This document shows positions 47,371 through 60,214 of a stretch of 64,000 nucleotides of DNA, piece by piece (the stretch's first letter is position 1; every line of letters begins with the position of its first letter). The DNA comes from Sebastes aleutianus (lineage: Eukaryota > Chordata > Actinopteri > Perciformes > Sebastidae). A program made the translations under genes and the position numbers. The notes beneath the pieces were generated by a model. It worked only from the letters and a program-made list of their open reading frames with translations. It was not told the DNA's origin and did no database searches. The stretch is from contig CAKAKS010000066.1 in NCBI GenBank assembly GCA_916700875.1, positions 11,751,361 to 11,815,360 on the forward strand, in the 5' to 3' direction.

Positions 47371-48829
47371 AAGTGACGCCCTTCCCCTTCAGGACTCTTA
47401 ATGTACAGCAGATAATCCAGCTTCACCCTGAATCTTCTCACGCCAAAAACACCACAGAGAGAGAAACGGAGAGAAAGAAAGAAAAGTGCTGGTTCACTTT
47501 GTTGTTAATTTCCCTTCCCTTATGCCCCTCATATTGACTTTTAATATGACGTCTCACGCGGAGCTCCCAGAGTATATTATTACTTAAACAGCTCGCTTTA
47601 ACAGGAGAATATAATACAATAATTTCAATGTAATGGGGGCACATGGTCCGAAGGGAATTTTCATCCGTGTCAAATGAAAAGCTCAATGAAATGCAGCTTC
47701 GTAGTGATCAATTTTAGGGATATAAACTAACCAAAGGACGGATTAATATTCAGAAGAAGCATGTAATTTACTGGCTCCAAACGTTTAACAGTAGATATTA
47801 CAAAGAAACAGTTGCTTTATTCCAACCAAACCTTTTTTAACCCAGCGAGTCTTGAAGCCTTCTTTGATATCACCTACAGTGACAGGAGCAGGAAGGTGTC
47901 TCTACTTCCCCTCTGATTGGTCTTCTCTCTGGTCTTGTCATTTAATGAATCAGACCCCTTGTGTCAGCAGAGCGTTGCGGCGGGTCGTCCTCAGCAGACG
48001 GCGAGAGAGAAAATGTCAACAGGTGCAGTCATTAGAGCTGATTCAATTTGTGAAAATGTATGCAGACTGCAGAAGTGGAACAGAAATAGACACAGGAAAT
48101 TGCACTTGTGGCCGTGTTAAAAAACAGCTTGAGTGTAAATACTTACATTCATGTTCTTTAGGTAAATCCCAGATGCTTTTCATGCGATTCAAATTGCATA
48201 ACGGCATGCTGCAACTAATGAAACACCTCCATGTCAGATCTGTAGACCGTCACCTTTGAAGCTGGTGGGAGGAGGTTTAATTTGAATTTGAAGATGATGG
48301 GGGAAAAAAGTTTCAAAGATCTAAAACGGATCATCTGATGCAGCTGAAAATCCCCTTTTTACTTGAACGTTACAAACTGCCATTTTCTTGCCAAAAAAAC
48401 GTGTGAAGCTCGACTTATAGAGAATTCACCTGTCCCAATACTTGAGGAGTCAATGCATATACAAAATCAAACACCAGACTTTATATATGGCCACATATGG
48501 AAAGTGGCCAAACCAGTGAAAACCATTAGGAAAATGGTTTTAGTTGTATAGATTTTTTTTTTTTATATATCCAGCAATGTCTGTTAAATGGCGCTCTACA
48601 GTTTCTATGGAAATGGGTATTTATAAAGGTTCCTGTAAATACTGTACATGAAAATATCAGTATTATTTTAAGAAGCTGAGGATACATTCAAAAAACATTT
48701 TAATCAGTTATAATAACATATATTATTCCTAATGTTTACAGTTTCAACAGCGATGTTAATAATAACGCACTATCTCACTCTAAATGCTGGTGCACATTCC
48801 TCTGGGGAATGTTTTAAAGTTCAACATAT

Positions 48830-49140
48830 AGAGAAATGTGCTTGTTTGCTTTCTTGCTGAGAGTGAGATATGAAGATTGATACCACTTTCATATCTGTAC
48901 GGTAATATGAAGCTGTTAGCTTAGCTTAGCATAAAGACTGGAAGCGGGGGGAAACAGCTAGCCTGGCTCTGTCCAAGGTCCCCTATCAACACCTCTAATG
49001 CTCAGTAATTAAAATATATCATGTTTAATGTTTAATCCGTACAAAACCAATGTGTAAAAGACGACACAAAAAGATTTTGTTAGCTTTGAACAAAGTCAGG
49101 CTTGCTGTTCCCCCTTCTTGCAGTCATTGCACTAAACTAA
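48830..49140 (+). repeat. Interspersed repeat with GTTAGCTTAGCTTAGC core, in probable 3' UTR
   Basis: GAAGCTGTTAGCTTAGCTTA, then GCATAAAGACTGGAAGCGGG and AACAGCTAGCCTGGCTCTGT, resembling a very common fish repeat. An inverted fragment (CAGAGCCAGGCTAGCTGTTT) occurs at 51754-51795. Confidence 0.6.
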
Positions 49141-49151
49141 GCTAATCCTGT

Positions 49152-49603
49152 TTAAAGGCCCAGACACACCAACCCAACGTCAAAGAACTAGAGGCCACCA
49201 GTTCAATCGTCTCACGCCACCTTTGTCTTGGCCAAAAAGTTGCACACCGCAAAGATGACGGCCAACTAAACTAATAACATATCAGTGAATTAGAATGATC
49301 AGATGAGATGAAGAAGAAAAATGAGAAGAGCCTTTTGTGTTTTTCCTCTTGACTTTACTCGTTTGCTTGCTTTCCTCACTTCCGTTTTTCTTCTCGTGCA
49401 CTTATTTCATTTAAGCTGAACCGCCAATCAGAGTGACTTCTCTCACCGAAGTACTCTGCCACCGATTCAACATGCTGAATCATGTTGGGCAGACTAGAGC
49501 CGACGGTGTGGGACACTCTGTAAAAACTAGACCGGCAGACGCTCACCGACAGCCCCAAACTATCCGACAGCCGACCGTTGGCTTGGTGTGTCGCGGCCCT
49601 AAA
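49152..49603. mobile_element. MITE with GGCCC...ACACACCAA inverted ends
   Basis: Left end TTAAAGGCCCAGACACACCA and right end TTGGTGTGTCGCGGCCCTAA are inverted. The interior ends ACAGCCGACCGTTGGC. No coding capacity. Confidence 0.65.
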
Positions 49604-50088
49604 GATGCTGAGAGTGGTATCAATCTTCTCCTTTAACTTATGCCAAGAAAGCGAATAAGCACATATCCCAAGATGTCAAACCTTTCCCTTCAAGAAGCAT
49701 CTTATACACGTTATTTCATCCCAGCCTTTACCCTTTTTTCTTAATCAGAAGTTTGTATGGTGCTAGCCATCGACCGTTTCCACTCTTTGTGTTGCCCTCC
49801 TTGTGAAAGTTTTTCCTCAGAAAGGTTGACGTCTTTTAGGTCAAAGAAGGGAACTAAGTAGGGAACGTATTTAACAAGTGTTCTCAATACTGTATGTTAT
49901 ATACAGCAGGCGCTTGTTCAGCTTGAACAGACTAAAAAAAGGAAGATTTCACCATGCAACTGAAATGTGTTGTGAAATTTCTACTTTGATGTGACCATGA
50001 AAGACGCAAACACTCATCTTGAAAATGCTGTCCGGTTTTGGATTTGCAGTTTAATTTTCTATAGTGACAGTTCAACTTTCAACTCACT

Positions 50089-50508
50089 TAAAGCTGCATT
50101 AAGCGTTTTTTGACCACTAGGGGGCAGACAGACCCCCAAACAAACTCACAGTTGCATATTTACACATCCAGCAGAAATAGCATCCCATTAAATCACGTTT
50201 CTGTCCACCTGATGAATATAAATCCAACATTCACCATCTTTTTAGCTCTGTTTGGGTCTCTACCAACTCCTCTCTTTAGCTCCTAGATGTTTCACTTTCT
50301 TCAGCAGCTACTTGTTTATTTCAGCTCTCTGCTGTTTGGTGCTAACATACACTCAGCTTTTTGATTTTATCTGGGGGAGTTGAGCAACGAGCTAACAGCT
50401 GTGTAGTGCTGCAGGTGTTTATTCTCAGGTGGTTCAGCGCCGTGAGCGACCCTTTTCACACATTGGATTCAATTTTAATATCAAAAATCTCGCTTAATGG
50501 AGCTTTAA
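50089..50508. mobile_element. 420-bp TTAA MITE (family 6) in probable 3' UTR
   Basis: Left end TTAAAGCTGCATTAAGCG and right end CGCTTAATGGAGCTTTAA are near-perfect inverted repeats with TTAA on the outside. The interior begins TTTTTGACCACTAGGGGGCA. Confidence 0.75.
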
Positions 50509-51172
50509 GCTCATCACACATATTCACATTCAGTCTGAACAAGGTGTTTTATTGTACATTTTGTGTTTGCAGGAACAAAGCCTCATTGTAAGCACAAGAA
50601 GCTAAAAGAGTTTTACTGTATTTGGAGCATGTTTTTTTTTTTCCAAAGTATTTCCTAAATGGCTTTTTTTATGGTGGAAGAAGGTTCAGGAGAGAGAAAG
50701 CTATTTATTTAAAAAAAAAACTTCACAACCACCATGCATCTGACTGCAATAGCAAAGACACAGTTTTGTGTTTTCAGCAAAGAAATAACTATTCACACTC
50801 ACTCCTGTGTGCCAATGTATAGTACATGTATATAGCATTGAGTACATAAATATTTATTGAACGTTAAAGGGTTGTTTTTACAGTATGTGCAGCGCCAGCT
50901 GGTCAATAAGCTGCAGCAGATAAACCATTGAATCACATTTATGCAAATCTTTCATCCACATTTTCACATTTTAAATGGATTTCTACTTTTTTTTTATGAT
51001 AGACTAGAAATTACATTGTTTTTTGCAAACAATTAGATGTAAATATACATGCTCAAATCTTGAGATGTTTTGTCAGAAAGCTGTCTTTTCACAGCTATTT
51101 TGTAGAAGTTGTTTAACAGAGCTGTTACATCACAGCAACATGTACTGACCAGACAAATGCTTTATTCTAACC

Positions 51173-51178
51173 AATAAA
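51173..51178 (+). promoter_or_regulatory. Candidate poly(A) signal AATAAA
   Basis: Canonical hexamer in the sequence CCAATAAAAC, about 3.8 kb after the adamts3 stop codon. A second candidate lies at 51554-51559. Both are inferred only from the motif and its position. Confidence 0.35.
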
Positions 51179-51553
51179 ACATGAATAGTGTAGAACCAGT
51201 AAACCAGTAAAGTTGTGTTTTTATGCTGTTTGTAGTTGTCAGTATTGTCTAACCATTTTCCACATCCTTTACTTGCTGCCTATACAACATTGCTGCTAAT
51301 TTTATGCAGAGCTTGTAATGATAAATAGGATAGTTGTAGATGTTTCATTGACAATCCCTGAGCCTCAGACAGATATTACTGCAATGGATTCTCCATGTAC
51401 TGTATCAATACCCCCTGTGCTATCCGTGCATTGAAGTATTACGATTGTCATGACTGTCAGTCACTCTCTGCTCTATTTGCTCTATTTCTATGTATTTGTG
51501 TAGATTGAAGTGTACACTACTGATGCTGTTTGTTGTAATGGGGAGCACATAGC

Positions 51554-51559
51554 AATAAA
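51554..51559 (+). promoter_or_regulatory. Second candidate poly(A) signal AATAAA
   Basis: Canonical hexamer in AGCAATAAAAG, about 4.2 kb after the stop codon. It could serve as a distal adamts3 poly(A) site. Confidence 0.25.
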
Positions 51560-52216
51560 AGATACGATTAACTTCTCGGATTTCTTGCTTTCAGGCGTCT
51601 GTGAGGTTCAGTATTGCAGCATTAAAGAGAAACAGCTGGTCAGTCACAATCATGTAAGTCAAGTTAAGTTTGAGTTTTTGAGCATTTTAACAAAAATTAA
51701 AGTTAATTGGTGAGCTGTAGTGGTGTCGGTTGGTGGATTTATGAACTCTAGACAGAGCCAGGCTAGCTGTTTCCCCATGTTTCCAGCCTTTTTTTGCTAA
51801 ATTAGTCTTATTAGTTTGTCTCTTAACACTTTGACTTCCTTACCGTATCTGTGTCACTTGGACCCATTCATGCATGCAATATCAATTCTGGCACCCAGAA
51901 CACAGCGAGATGACATTTTCAATGTGTAACTTTAGCTCACTATACTTTCCTTTGTTTTGCCTCATTGTGACATAATCATGATGTCCGCTGTAAAAGGTTC
52001 AATAATCTCCTAAAACAGCTGGGAACTGTTGTTTTTTAGCAAATATTTCTAAAATTCAAGTAAAAAGTAAATTTTTTAAGGGGGACTATTTTCAGCGGTG
52101 GATTAATACACATTTGGAGCTCTAGTTTCCAGCAGCAGGACCGTGTATGTGGGGTGGATTCAAAATAAACTACAGTGTGTATGGGTTCATGGTAATGAAG
52201 GAACAAGTTACTAAGT

Positions 52217-52348
52217 AAGGGATAATGTACAGCTAGCCGGTCATTGTTGTGAAAGAAAGCCCGACAGGGCGCGAAGCAGAGGGGTCTCTCATCGCCCTGA
52301 AGGGATTTATTTCACAATAATGACCCGCTAGCTGTACATTATCCCGCT
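52217..52348. repeat. Near-perfect inverted repeat (hairpin) with ~46-bp arms
   Basis: Left arm 52217-52262 (GGATAATGTACAGCTAGCCG, then GTCATTGTTGTGAAA) pairs with right arm 52302-52348 (TTTCACAATAATGACCCGCT, then AGCTGTACATTATCCC). The loop is about 40 bp and includes GAAGCAGAGGGGTCTCTC. The same arm occurs at 9160-9215, so it belongs to a mobile repeat. Confidence 0.85.
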
Positions 52349-53798
52349 TATTACACGGTTACTTACTGACGAAATCAATAATTTGACACAAAACGGTCTG
52401 CCGGAGTCCGACACCAGAGCTGCGCCCATAGCAACGGTCTGCTATACATAGCAATGGTCTGCTATAAAGATATTACAGACCGCAGAACGCCGTGATTAAC
52501 CAATCAAAATCGAGTATTCAACAACGCCGTGTAATAAGTGCAATAGAGTGATTCATTGATGTCTTTTAATAGTTTTTAAACAACCACGGAGCTCTATGAC
52601 ACAGAGGAATAAGATGTGTCAGGCTTTGGTTACACTGACAATACATGTTAGTAGGATCTCTTCATTGTTGGTTTTGGTCTTTTCATTTAATTTGCTTATG
52701 AAAAGAAAAATACAGAATATTGCCAGCCATATACTTTAAATAGAAAGGAGCACTTGAGAATGACAGATGCGCAGGAAATGTAAATTAATAAGCTACATCT
52801 AAATTGTTTACTCATACCTGTGGAGGTGACCTTCCTCGGATTGTCTGTTGACAAAGTTTATTTAATTGCCACTCTGCAGTTTGCTTGTTCGGTAACAGTA
52901 GCTACTGCTGCTCTGCTGCTGGAAATGAAATACACATTAATATCTGTACATAAAGAGGAAAACAACAACCAGAAATCGAGAGTTTGGTCCAACAAAACGT
53001 AAAAGATCTCACTAAGTCACCACTATACCGTAGATATAATCACTGTTTAGTCCCGTGCGTCATCAGTAGATGGTGGTAAAACTATTCACGTCTGATGTGA
53101 AAATGTCCTGCATAATTATTACTGTTTATTTACTTGAAAATTGAATGAACTGTGGATGACACCTGTGTGGTGACAGACTCATAGCTAGAGCGCCTTTCTG
53201 TCTGCATTGATTCTCTATTTATTTAACTCCACGCCTTGACAAAGACATTAATTACACCCTTACTAGAAAATGAACTATTGACGTTATTTTGTGCAAGAAA
53301 AAGAAGAAAAAAGCATCACGTTTGATCCGTTAAGCCACACCGACAAATATTGTGGGTTGAATGTGAAGAAGTTATTTAATTAAAATCATGGAATATAACA
53401 GATAATTACAATCATTTCCTCCCTTTCTTTACACAGTCTCCTACTCCTAAATGAGAGTTGACATTTGCTGCACTAATCATATCTGACTGATTAAGTTTGG
53501 TTGATTTACAATCAACTGTTACAGTCGGGAGGGTTTATTAACATTTAGACTCATGGTTTGTGGCTCACAGAGACATATTTCAGAGATGACATTTAATTGT
53601 CTGATACACTATAGGCTCTCCTTTGTTGCAAAGAAGGGAAAATGTAGAGTGTACAGTATTTTAATTTAGACAAGGCACCAGTTTGGGAACCATGATAATG
53701 CCTCCGTGCACAAAGCCACGTCCATAAAGAAATGGTTTTCCCAGTTTGGTGTGGAAGAACAAGTGACTTAGTTTATCAAGTGGCTGTTGTTGAAAGTT

Positions 53799-54043
53799 CA
53801 ACATGTTCTCCCTCCCGTGTGTTACGTTTCTCTTTTACCTTACAATCAGCTGATCGTTTGTGTCTCGTGTTCACCACATCAAGTCACATTTTCACTGTAA
53901 AAACGTAGTAGTTTTTCTTAAACCTAACTAAGTGGTTTTGTTTAATTCACAACATTAATACGTGTTTATTGCGACCGAAAAGTGACGCCGAGGGGTCCTG
54001 ACAAAGCGTTAGTATGTGACGAGTTGGGATGAGAACGTGTTGG
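53799..54043. mobile_element. Family 3 MITE copy
   Basis: Left end CAACATGTTCTCCCTCCCGT, right end GAGTTGGGATGAGAACGTGT, inverted. The interior has CTTAAACCTAACTAAGTGGT, GCGACCGAAAAGTGACGCCG and AGGGGTCCTGACAAAGCGTT. Confidence 0.65.
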
Positions 54044-54156
54044 AACGGCGGTCTCCTGGATGAAAGTCTTGTGTTTTTTCGCTCTTTAAACTACATCACC
54101 ACAGTCCCAGAGCACTTTCTCTGAGCGTTAAATATTGATGCAGAAGGGTTTACATT

Positions 54157-54540
54157 CAACACATTCTCACTCCCAACTCGCCAATTACCACCGCTTGGTA
54201 AGTGCCCCTCGGCATCAGAGATCAACACACAAGCTTGCGTTTCATTTGGACGGCCCAGGGATGGCTTGTCAATGTACGCTCGTTACATGCATAGTGTCCT
54301 TTCAAAATAAACTTCCATTTTCACAGGGAGTTAGGTTTAGGCATCACAACCACTTAGATTGGGGTAGGAAACTAGACTCCCGGGACTGGTGACTCACAGG
54401 AATCAAGGGACTGACAATACCGATGAGTCATGTGACTAAAGATGTACGCAACAAAATAAGTTACTTTTAGTTTAAAACGGGACATGAACACCGGTCTCCT
54501 GGTTGAACGTTTTGTATTGAAAGTGTTTGTTTGTCTCCTA
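54157..54540 (+). mobile_element. Second, partial family 3 copy
   Basis: Starts CAACACATTCTCACTCCCAA and continues with GTTAGGTTTAGGCATCACAA and ACACCGGTCTCCTGGTTGAA. The right terminus is not clear. Confidence 0.55.
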
Positions 54541-56388
54541 GAAATTACTTTTACATATTACTAATTTTACCATTTGATGTTTGGATGGGAAAAGTAAACG
54601 CTGCCTAGATTATGCGCACCGGCGTCGTTTTTGTTTTTTCGAGTGAAGGGAAGTGCACCCACACAAAAGTTGTAGGGGCGGGCTGGGGACGCATGATTGA
54701 TGTACAAGCAGCAGGACTTTGACACAAGAGATGTTTCCTCATTATGTTGATAAAAACGTAATCAGGCAGCATTTCGTTTCAATTAAAACATATTAGTATT
54801 AATTCAAATTAGAAGTGTGTAAGGTGATTTCAAGGAGACACAGTTTGATTATTATTGACAGCGTGACTGATCCCTCTTTAATGATCTCAGTCGTGATCTA
54901 TCTTGAGTTTTATCAGTAAAGAGTTCCACATGTTGATCCGCAAACAGACAAAGACGTAAAAGAAGAGATATCTATAATGATGTAAAAGGGCTCTCCATAT
55001 GGAGGCTGTCACAACATAAAATGTGTACAGTGTACAGCATTAAATATACTTCTTATGCAAAACAAGTGTTATTGCATAATCTTATTATAGAAATGCATGT
55101 TAGACTTTTCAGCTCCTCTTTGAATTATCTTCTTAATTTGACAAAAACGCAAAACAACAAAACAGGTCTTTCAGTTTGAATGCCTTACTGCTGTATTTTA
55201 TAAGTTGTCTGCATAGCATGATTCAGATTCTGGTTATTATAATTCTGACAGCAACAACAAAAGCTCAGCGTGCCTGTACGCTGGAGAGCAGCGAGTATCT
55301 CCCTACTATTAATATCCTTTTACACTTCATGAAATTGCTTTAGGATACAGCTAATATGAACAACAATAATCCAATACTGGATTAGTCTGGTTGGCTATTT
55401 CAACCTTTTAATAGGGGTCTAGATTATTTCGAACAACATCGTAAATCTTCCAATCCAAACACTTTACTGGTTAGCTGTGCTGCTGCAGATTCTATTTTGA
55501 CTCGGCTCAATGGGATTAGCCGCCAAATGGATTTCTATAAGACATGAGTGTGTCTGCTCAGCGCTGCAGGGCATATTTTTGGAGACGCTGAAGAAAAATG
55601 AGCAACACTTAAAAAAAAACTTCTCCATAGATTTTAATAAAATCCCAGAAAAAGTACCACGGCTGGAGACATCCGTGCATGTAAGTCTCTGAGCTCTCCT
55701 GAGAAATGAGATGAGACAGGAACCACAAACCTACAGAGCAGAAAGAAAGGACGATGACGTACCGCCGCTAGGGGGAGGGTGATTAGTCCTTTTCACCTTT
55801 TCTTATATTTCCTTTTAGTGTAATTATGTTTAATGAAGAGCAGCCCATGAAGTTAATGAGCAACCAGCAAAGCAACGTCTCTTCCTTTCATTGGGTTGCT
55901 TTTGCTATGGCGCTCTTTGCTCAGGCGTCTGACGCTGAGCCAGTAGCCACTGTGCATGACTGATGAGTGCTAATCCTCTGAGCTGACACACTATAAACTA
56001 CTTTGCACTTGGGTGGCTGCTGATGGCAATGGTACAGAAACGTCAGAATAGCCACAGGCCTGCGCCGACGTTTGACTCACTCTTTACACCCCAGCGCGTC
56101 AGCACCAGATGCTTTTTAGTCTCACGTCTGCTGCTTTCACCTTCAGTAAAGAAGTCTAGATTGTGCTCCAGTATTCCCCATTATAATTATAACTACAGAT
56201 CAGATGAGTGGTGTTATAGTTGCAAATGAATGCCAACACATTTAGTGAGAACAAACATTAACATGTTTCTCAGGAAGGATTGTATTGTTAATACAGTTAT
56301 TAATAACTGTATTAACAATCTCACACAACACAGCTAAGACAGCAGCTTAAATAAATATCAATACAGAATTTTGAACAACACTGGCCCG

Positions 56389-57075
56389 CCGACTGGAGAC
56401 CAGGAGCAGGTTTCGGCCGGGCCGCCGACCAGCGGCCAGGAGCAGGTGTTGGCCGGGGCCGCTGACCGAAGACCAGGAGCAGGAGTTTGCCAGGCCATTG
56501 ACCAGAGGCCAGGTCCGCTGACCAGAGACCAGGAGCAGGTGTCAGCCGGGCCGTTGACCAGAGGCCAGGTCCGCTGACCGGAGACCAGGAGCAGGTGTTT
56601 GCCGGGCCATCGACCAGAGGTCATGGCCGCCGACTGGAGACCAGGATCAGGTGTCGGCTGGGTTGCTGACTGGAGACCAGGAGCAGGTGTCGGCCGGGTC
56701 GGAGACCAGGAGCAGGTGTCGGCCGGGTCGGAGACCAGGAGCAGGTGTCGGCTGGGCCGGAGACCAGGAGCAGGTGATGGCCGAGCCGGAGACCAGGAGC
56801 AGGTGTCGGCCGGGCCGTCAACCAGAGGCCAGAGCCGACGACTGGAGACCAGGAGCAGGTGTCGGCTGGGTCGCTGACTGGAGACCAGGAGCAGGTGTCG
56901 GCCGGGTCGGAGACCAGGAGCAGGTGTTGGCCGAGCCGGAGACCAGGAGCAGGTGGCGGCCGGGCCGTCAACCAGAGGCCAGAGCTGAATACTGGAGACC
57001 AGGAGCAGGTGTAGGCAAGCCGTCAACCAGAGGCCAAAGCCGCCGACTAGAGACCAGGAGCAGGTGTCGGCCGGA
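56389..57075. repeat. GC-rich minisatellite, 29-bp core, about 17 copies
   Basis: Core GGAGACCAGGAGCAGGTGTC followed by GGCCGGGTC. Five adjacent copies are spaced exactly 29 bp apart from 56701 to 56788. Others are separated by a longer variant containing CAACCAGAGGCCAGAGCCG, giving two higher-order blocks (about 56634-56836 and 56837-56990). It generates repeat ORFs on both strands (56358-57026 minus, 56651-57094 plus) that I do not regard as genes. Confidence 0.92.
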
Positions 57076-58245
57076 CCCCCGACACAGGAACTGACATGAT
57101 GTCGGCTGCGGAGACTCGGGGTCGCTGGGCAGCTTAAGGGATCGAGGTTTTCATGGCCAATGCTTCCTTCTCGGGACTCCGACCCCTAGATACTTCGGTG
57201 AGACATTATTTATGAAGAATTTAACACTCAAAAATCAGATTTGATTGACAGTGACCAAATTACCCACCAACTTATCACTTTCTGATTAAAAGTGGCTAAA
57301 TACTGATTAGTGAACAGAAGTTAATGACCACCTTTTTCTAACTGATTTCCACCAAACTCAAACACAGAAATATCTGTTTTAATTACCAAAACTTAACAAC
57401 CAAAAACAGTGTGTTCATGTAGGATCCCATCACTTAAAAAGCTGCTTGAGAAAATCAGTTTTCTTGGCCTTTAAATATTTTTATTTTAAATGTTTAGTTA
57501 GTTTTAAGTGTTGCTACTCTGCATGGTAAAAATATATTTTAATATATTACTCTTTTTCGTTTTAGCCTCACATTCAACAAATTTATAACACATTTGGCGC
57601 GGGTGCTAATGTGTTGACTGATTTGAAAACTTGATTTGAGAGCAGCATCTTAAAGTCTGCTCTGTCAATGAAAGGACTTTTTTCACAGGTGTTCAGAGCT
57701 TCACATCACAGACCTGAAACCAGGGACACATGCAACAGCTGCATGAGCATTACAAAGTAAAACATTTACAGAGGACCTCATGGTTGCTGTGGTAGCTGTA
57801 TGCATCCAGTCAGGGAACAGATGAGTGTTTTCGTATTAACTGATTTTGCAGTGTGCACAGCCAGAGCAGCAGTCCATCCGGGAGGCAGACGGCCAAGTGG
57901 GCTCAGCCTGCATGAACGTTGGCATGACAGTGTCTCTAATTGTGTGAGGCTCCTCTGAATGAGGGGTGAGCTCGCCAAAATGTTTCCACGAGATGGCTCG
58001 GCTTGGAAGACATGCAAGGGTTTTTGACAAACTCTTGGCGGAACAATGCTGGTTTCGTTTGGTAAAACATGTGATTGTGACTGATGACGTTTGTCCTTTT
58101 GTTAGCTGAGAGAACAGACTGACAGCTCCTTTCTGCTCTACATGCTGCGTTCTCAATTGATGTGGGAGAGGGGCCCATCTTTCCTAAAGCAGTCAAAACG
58201 GAAATGTTCGTTAATGTCTGTTTATATAAGTTTGAAACGCCATTT

Positions 58246-58673
58246 AAAGGTGCAGTGTGTAGGATCTGGTGGCATCTAGCGATGAGGTTGAAGATTACAG
58301 CCAACTGAAACTTCTCCCGTGTGCCAAGCGTGTAGAAGAACTATGGTGGCAGACGCTAAAACATGAAAATGCGAATGTTGCTCTCTAGAGCCAGTGTTTG
58401 GTTTGTCCGTTCTAGGCGACTGTTAACTTTTCCTGCTTGGGCCGGAGTCGATAACGTTACTCTCGACCGTCGCCGCCGCTCTCTCTTTCTTATTTCACCA
58501 CTCATTTCCCACGTACACACACACTCTATGCACTGGCTCTGCTCCAACTGGCTGTCATTTGCGTTGGCCTCTGTAGCTCTCCAACACGCTTGGCAAACGG
58601 GAGAGGCTTCAGTTGGTTGCAATCTTCTAGCCTCACCGCTAGATACCGCCAGATCCTACACACTGGACCTTTG
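58246..58673 (+). mobile_element. Family 1 MITE with long inverted ends
   Basis: AAAGGTGCAGTGTGTAGGAT, then GGTGGCATCTAGCGATGAGG on the left, matched inversely by CTCACCGCTAGATACCGCCA and ATCCTACACACTGGACCTTT on the right; the inverted ends extend roughly 70 bp. The interior is close to 89-560. A further end (TTACACACTGTTCCTTTAA, to 59042) suggests a nested or chimeric arrangement. Confidence 0.7.
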
Positions 58674-59036
58674 AAAAAGGCAGTTGCTAACAAGTGGCTT
58701 AATGGGACTACTAAACGTCATCACGCCAACTCGTCCGCCTTTACAGCCTAGTTACTCGTGCTCATGCGACTGTGGTGTAGTTCATTTATAGCTTAACGTT
58801 AGCTTTTTACTTCTGGCGATTGCATTCACACATCAAAAATCATAAAAAATGGCGTTAATTTGTGGAGATTATCTTGCTGAACAAAACGTGTAGGTATCAT
58901 AAACGTTTTATTTTCTACAATAATCCCATTTTTTTTGTGGAGGGAACCAGTGCGATGCTAAATTCCTGGTTGGCCTACAAAAATATGTCATCCCTACAGC
59001 ACTCTATAGATCCCCCTAAATGTTACACACTGTTCC

Positions 59037-59060
59037 TTTAAAAAAAAAAAAAAAAAAAAA
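59037..59060. repeat. Poly(A) run next to a MITE end
   Basis: About 22 consecutive A following CCTTT, at the end of a family 1 terminus. Confidence 0.9.
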
Positions 59061-60214
59061 CCTGCCCATAAACTGTAATATTGCATACTGTAAATTAGTG
59101 TTCCCAATCCCAATGCCTTCCTGGAAGTCCAAAAGATTTACATTGACACTAGTATTCGGAGTAAATCTTCACTAAAACCATCAGCTCCGCTTTATGTGAG
59201 TACTTACTCACCTGATGACAGGCCCTCTAGACTTAGACGAACTTTAACAATCTATATCAATAAAAAGCACACAGACATATTTCAGCTCACTCTGCCTCAC
59301 CACGCACCAAACTTTCGCTCTTGGTATTAATATCAGATCCTCCCAGCGCACCACAGGACACGTTTGGGACTCTGCAGCTGCTGGTTGATAATAAAAACAA
59401 CATTACAAGCTCTAGTGCATTTCTGAGTGGATCTCAGTGGTGATGACATCTGTAAACTATTTTGCAGCCATTTCTGACATTGAGCAGCAGTGACACCTGG
59501 AGAAATTCTTCATGCAAGTAGCAGAGATGTTCATTCCTGCACAGAGAGTAACCCCACTGGACCATGATGCAACACATAAGGTGCGGGCTGCAACCACAGA
59601 TGTCCAAGTGTTCATTAACTATTAATATCCTTGTGCTTTATTGTAACAGACAGGTTCATTCTGTGGGAGTTAACACATTGCATTCATGGATGTGGGAAAT
59701 CAGTAACTAAAGCAGACGTGGTTAGGCCTATAAAAATATATTACAGCTCTTCGTTACGAGTTAATCTGAGGCATCCTCTGCTGATGACATTCAAGTACCT
59801 TGATATGGATTTCCATCAGCAAAACAAAGTGCTTCACTTCAAAGATAAATCGATAAATGAGGAGAAGTTGCCTCCTGATGCCTCTCAGTGCTTGTTGGGA
59901 GTAAACTGTGGTCTCCCATTGTTCCCCTCCCTGTGGTTTGGTGGTGGGAGCAGCATGAAGGGTTATAACCCACCGCATGTCGGCTTGTTCACTGCACTAA
60001 TGCTTTTACTCAGGCAGGTTGTTCCAGGGCTGAATTTGGTCCAAGGTCTCACTTCATCCTCTCCGTCTCAATTGAAGGACGGATTCACACAATTTCAAGT
60101 CTTAAGACAGATAACCATATTATGAACATTAAGGTTTTGCTTCCTAAAGTGATTTCTCTTCAGCAGTCTGACTTAGGCAAATTAAGTGGTTATCTTCCAA
60201 TGTATCATTATTAT

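Larger units (their letters stand above)
47371..51580 (+). other. adamts3: Probable 3' UTR of adamts3 (end uncertain)
   Basis: No new gene begins after the stop codon. The stretch around 50.8-51.2 kb has AT-rich UTR-like sequence (TAAATATTTATTG near 50850). Candidate AATAAA poly(A) signals are at 51173-51178 and 51554-51559. At least three MITE-like repeats (48830-49140, 49152-49603, 50089-50508) lie inside, so some apparent UTR may be inserted DNA. Which signal is used cannot be told from sequence. Confidence 0.4.

Noticed and set aside
47852..48259. A 135-residue ORF after the adamts3 stop
   Set aside because: Lies in the probable 3' UTR with no domain similarity or splice signals suggesting a separate gene.
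56358..57094. ORFs of 222 residues (minus) and 147 residues (plus)
   Set aside because: Produced by the GC-rich 29-bp minisatellite; no recognisable protein family and both strands open.
59631..60125. A 164-residue plus-strand ORF in the intergenic region
   Set aside because: No recognisable motif, low-complexity stretches and no neighbouring exon-like features; consistent with chance in this length of sequence.
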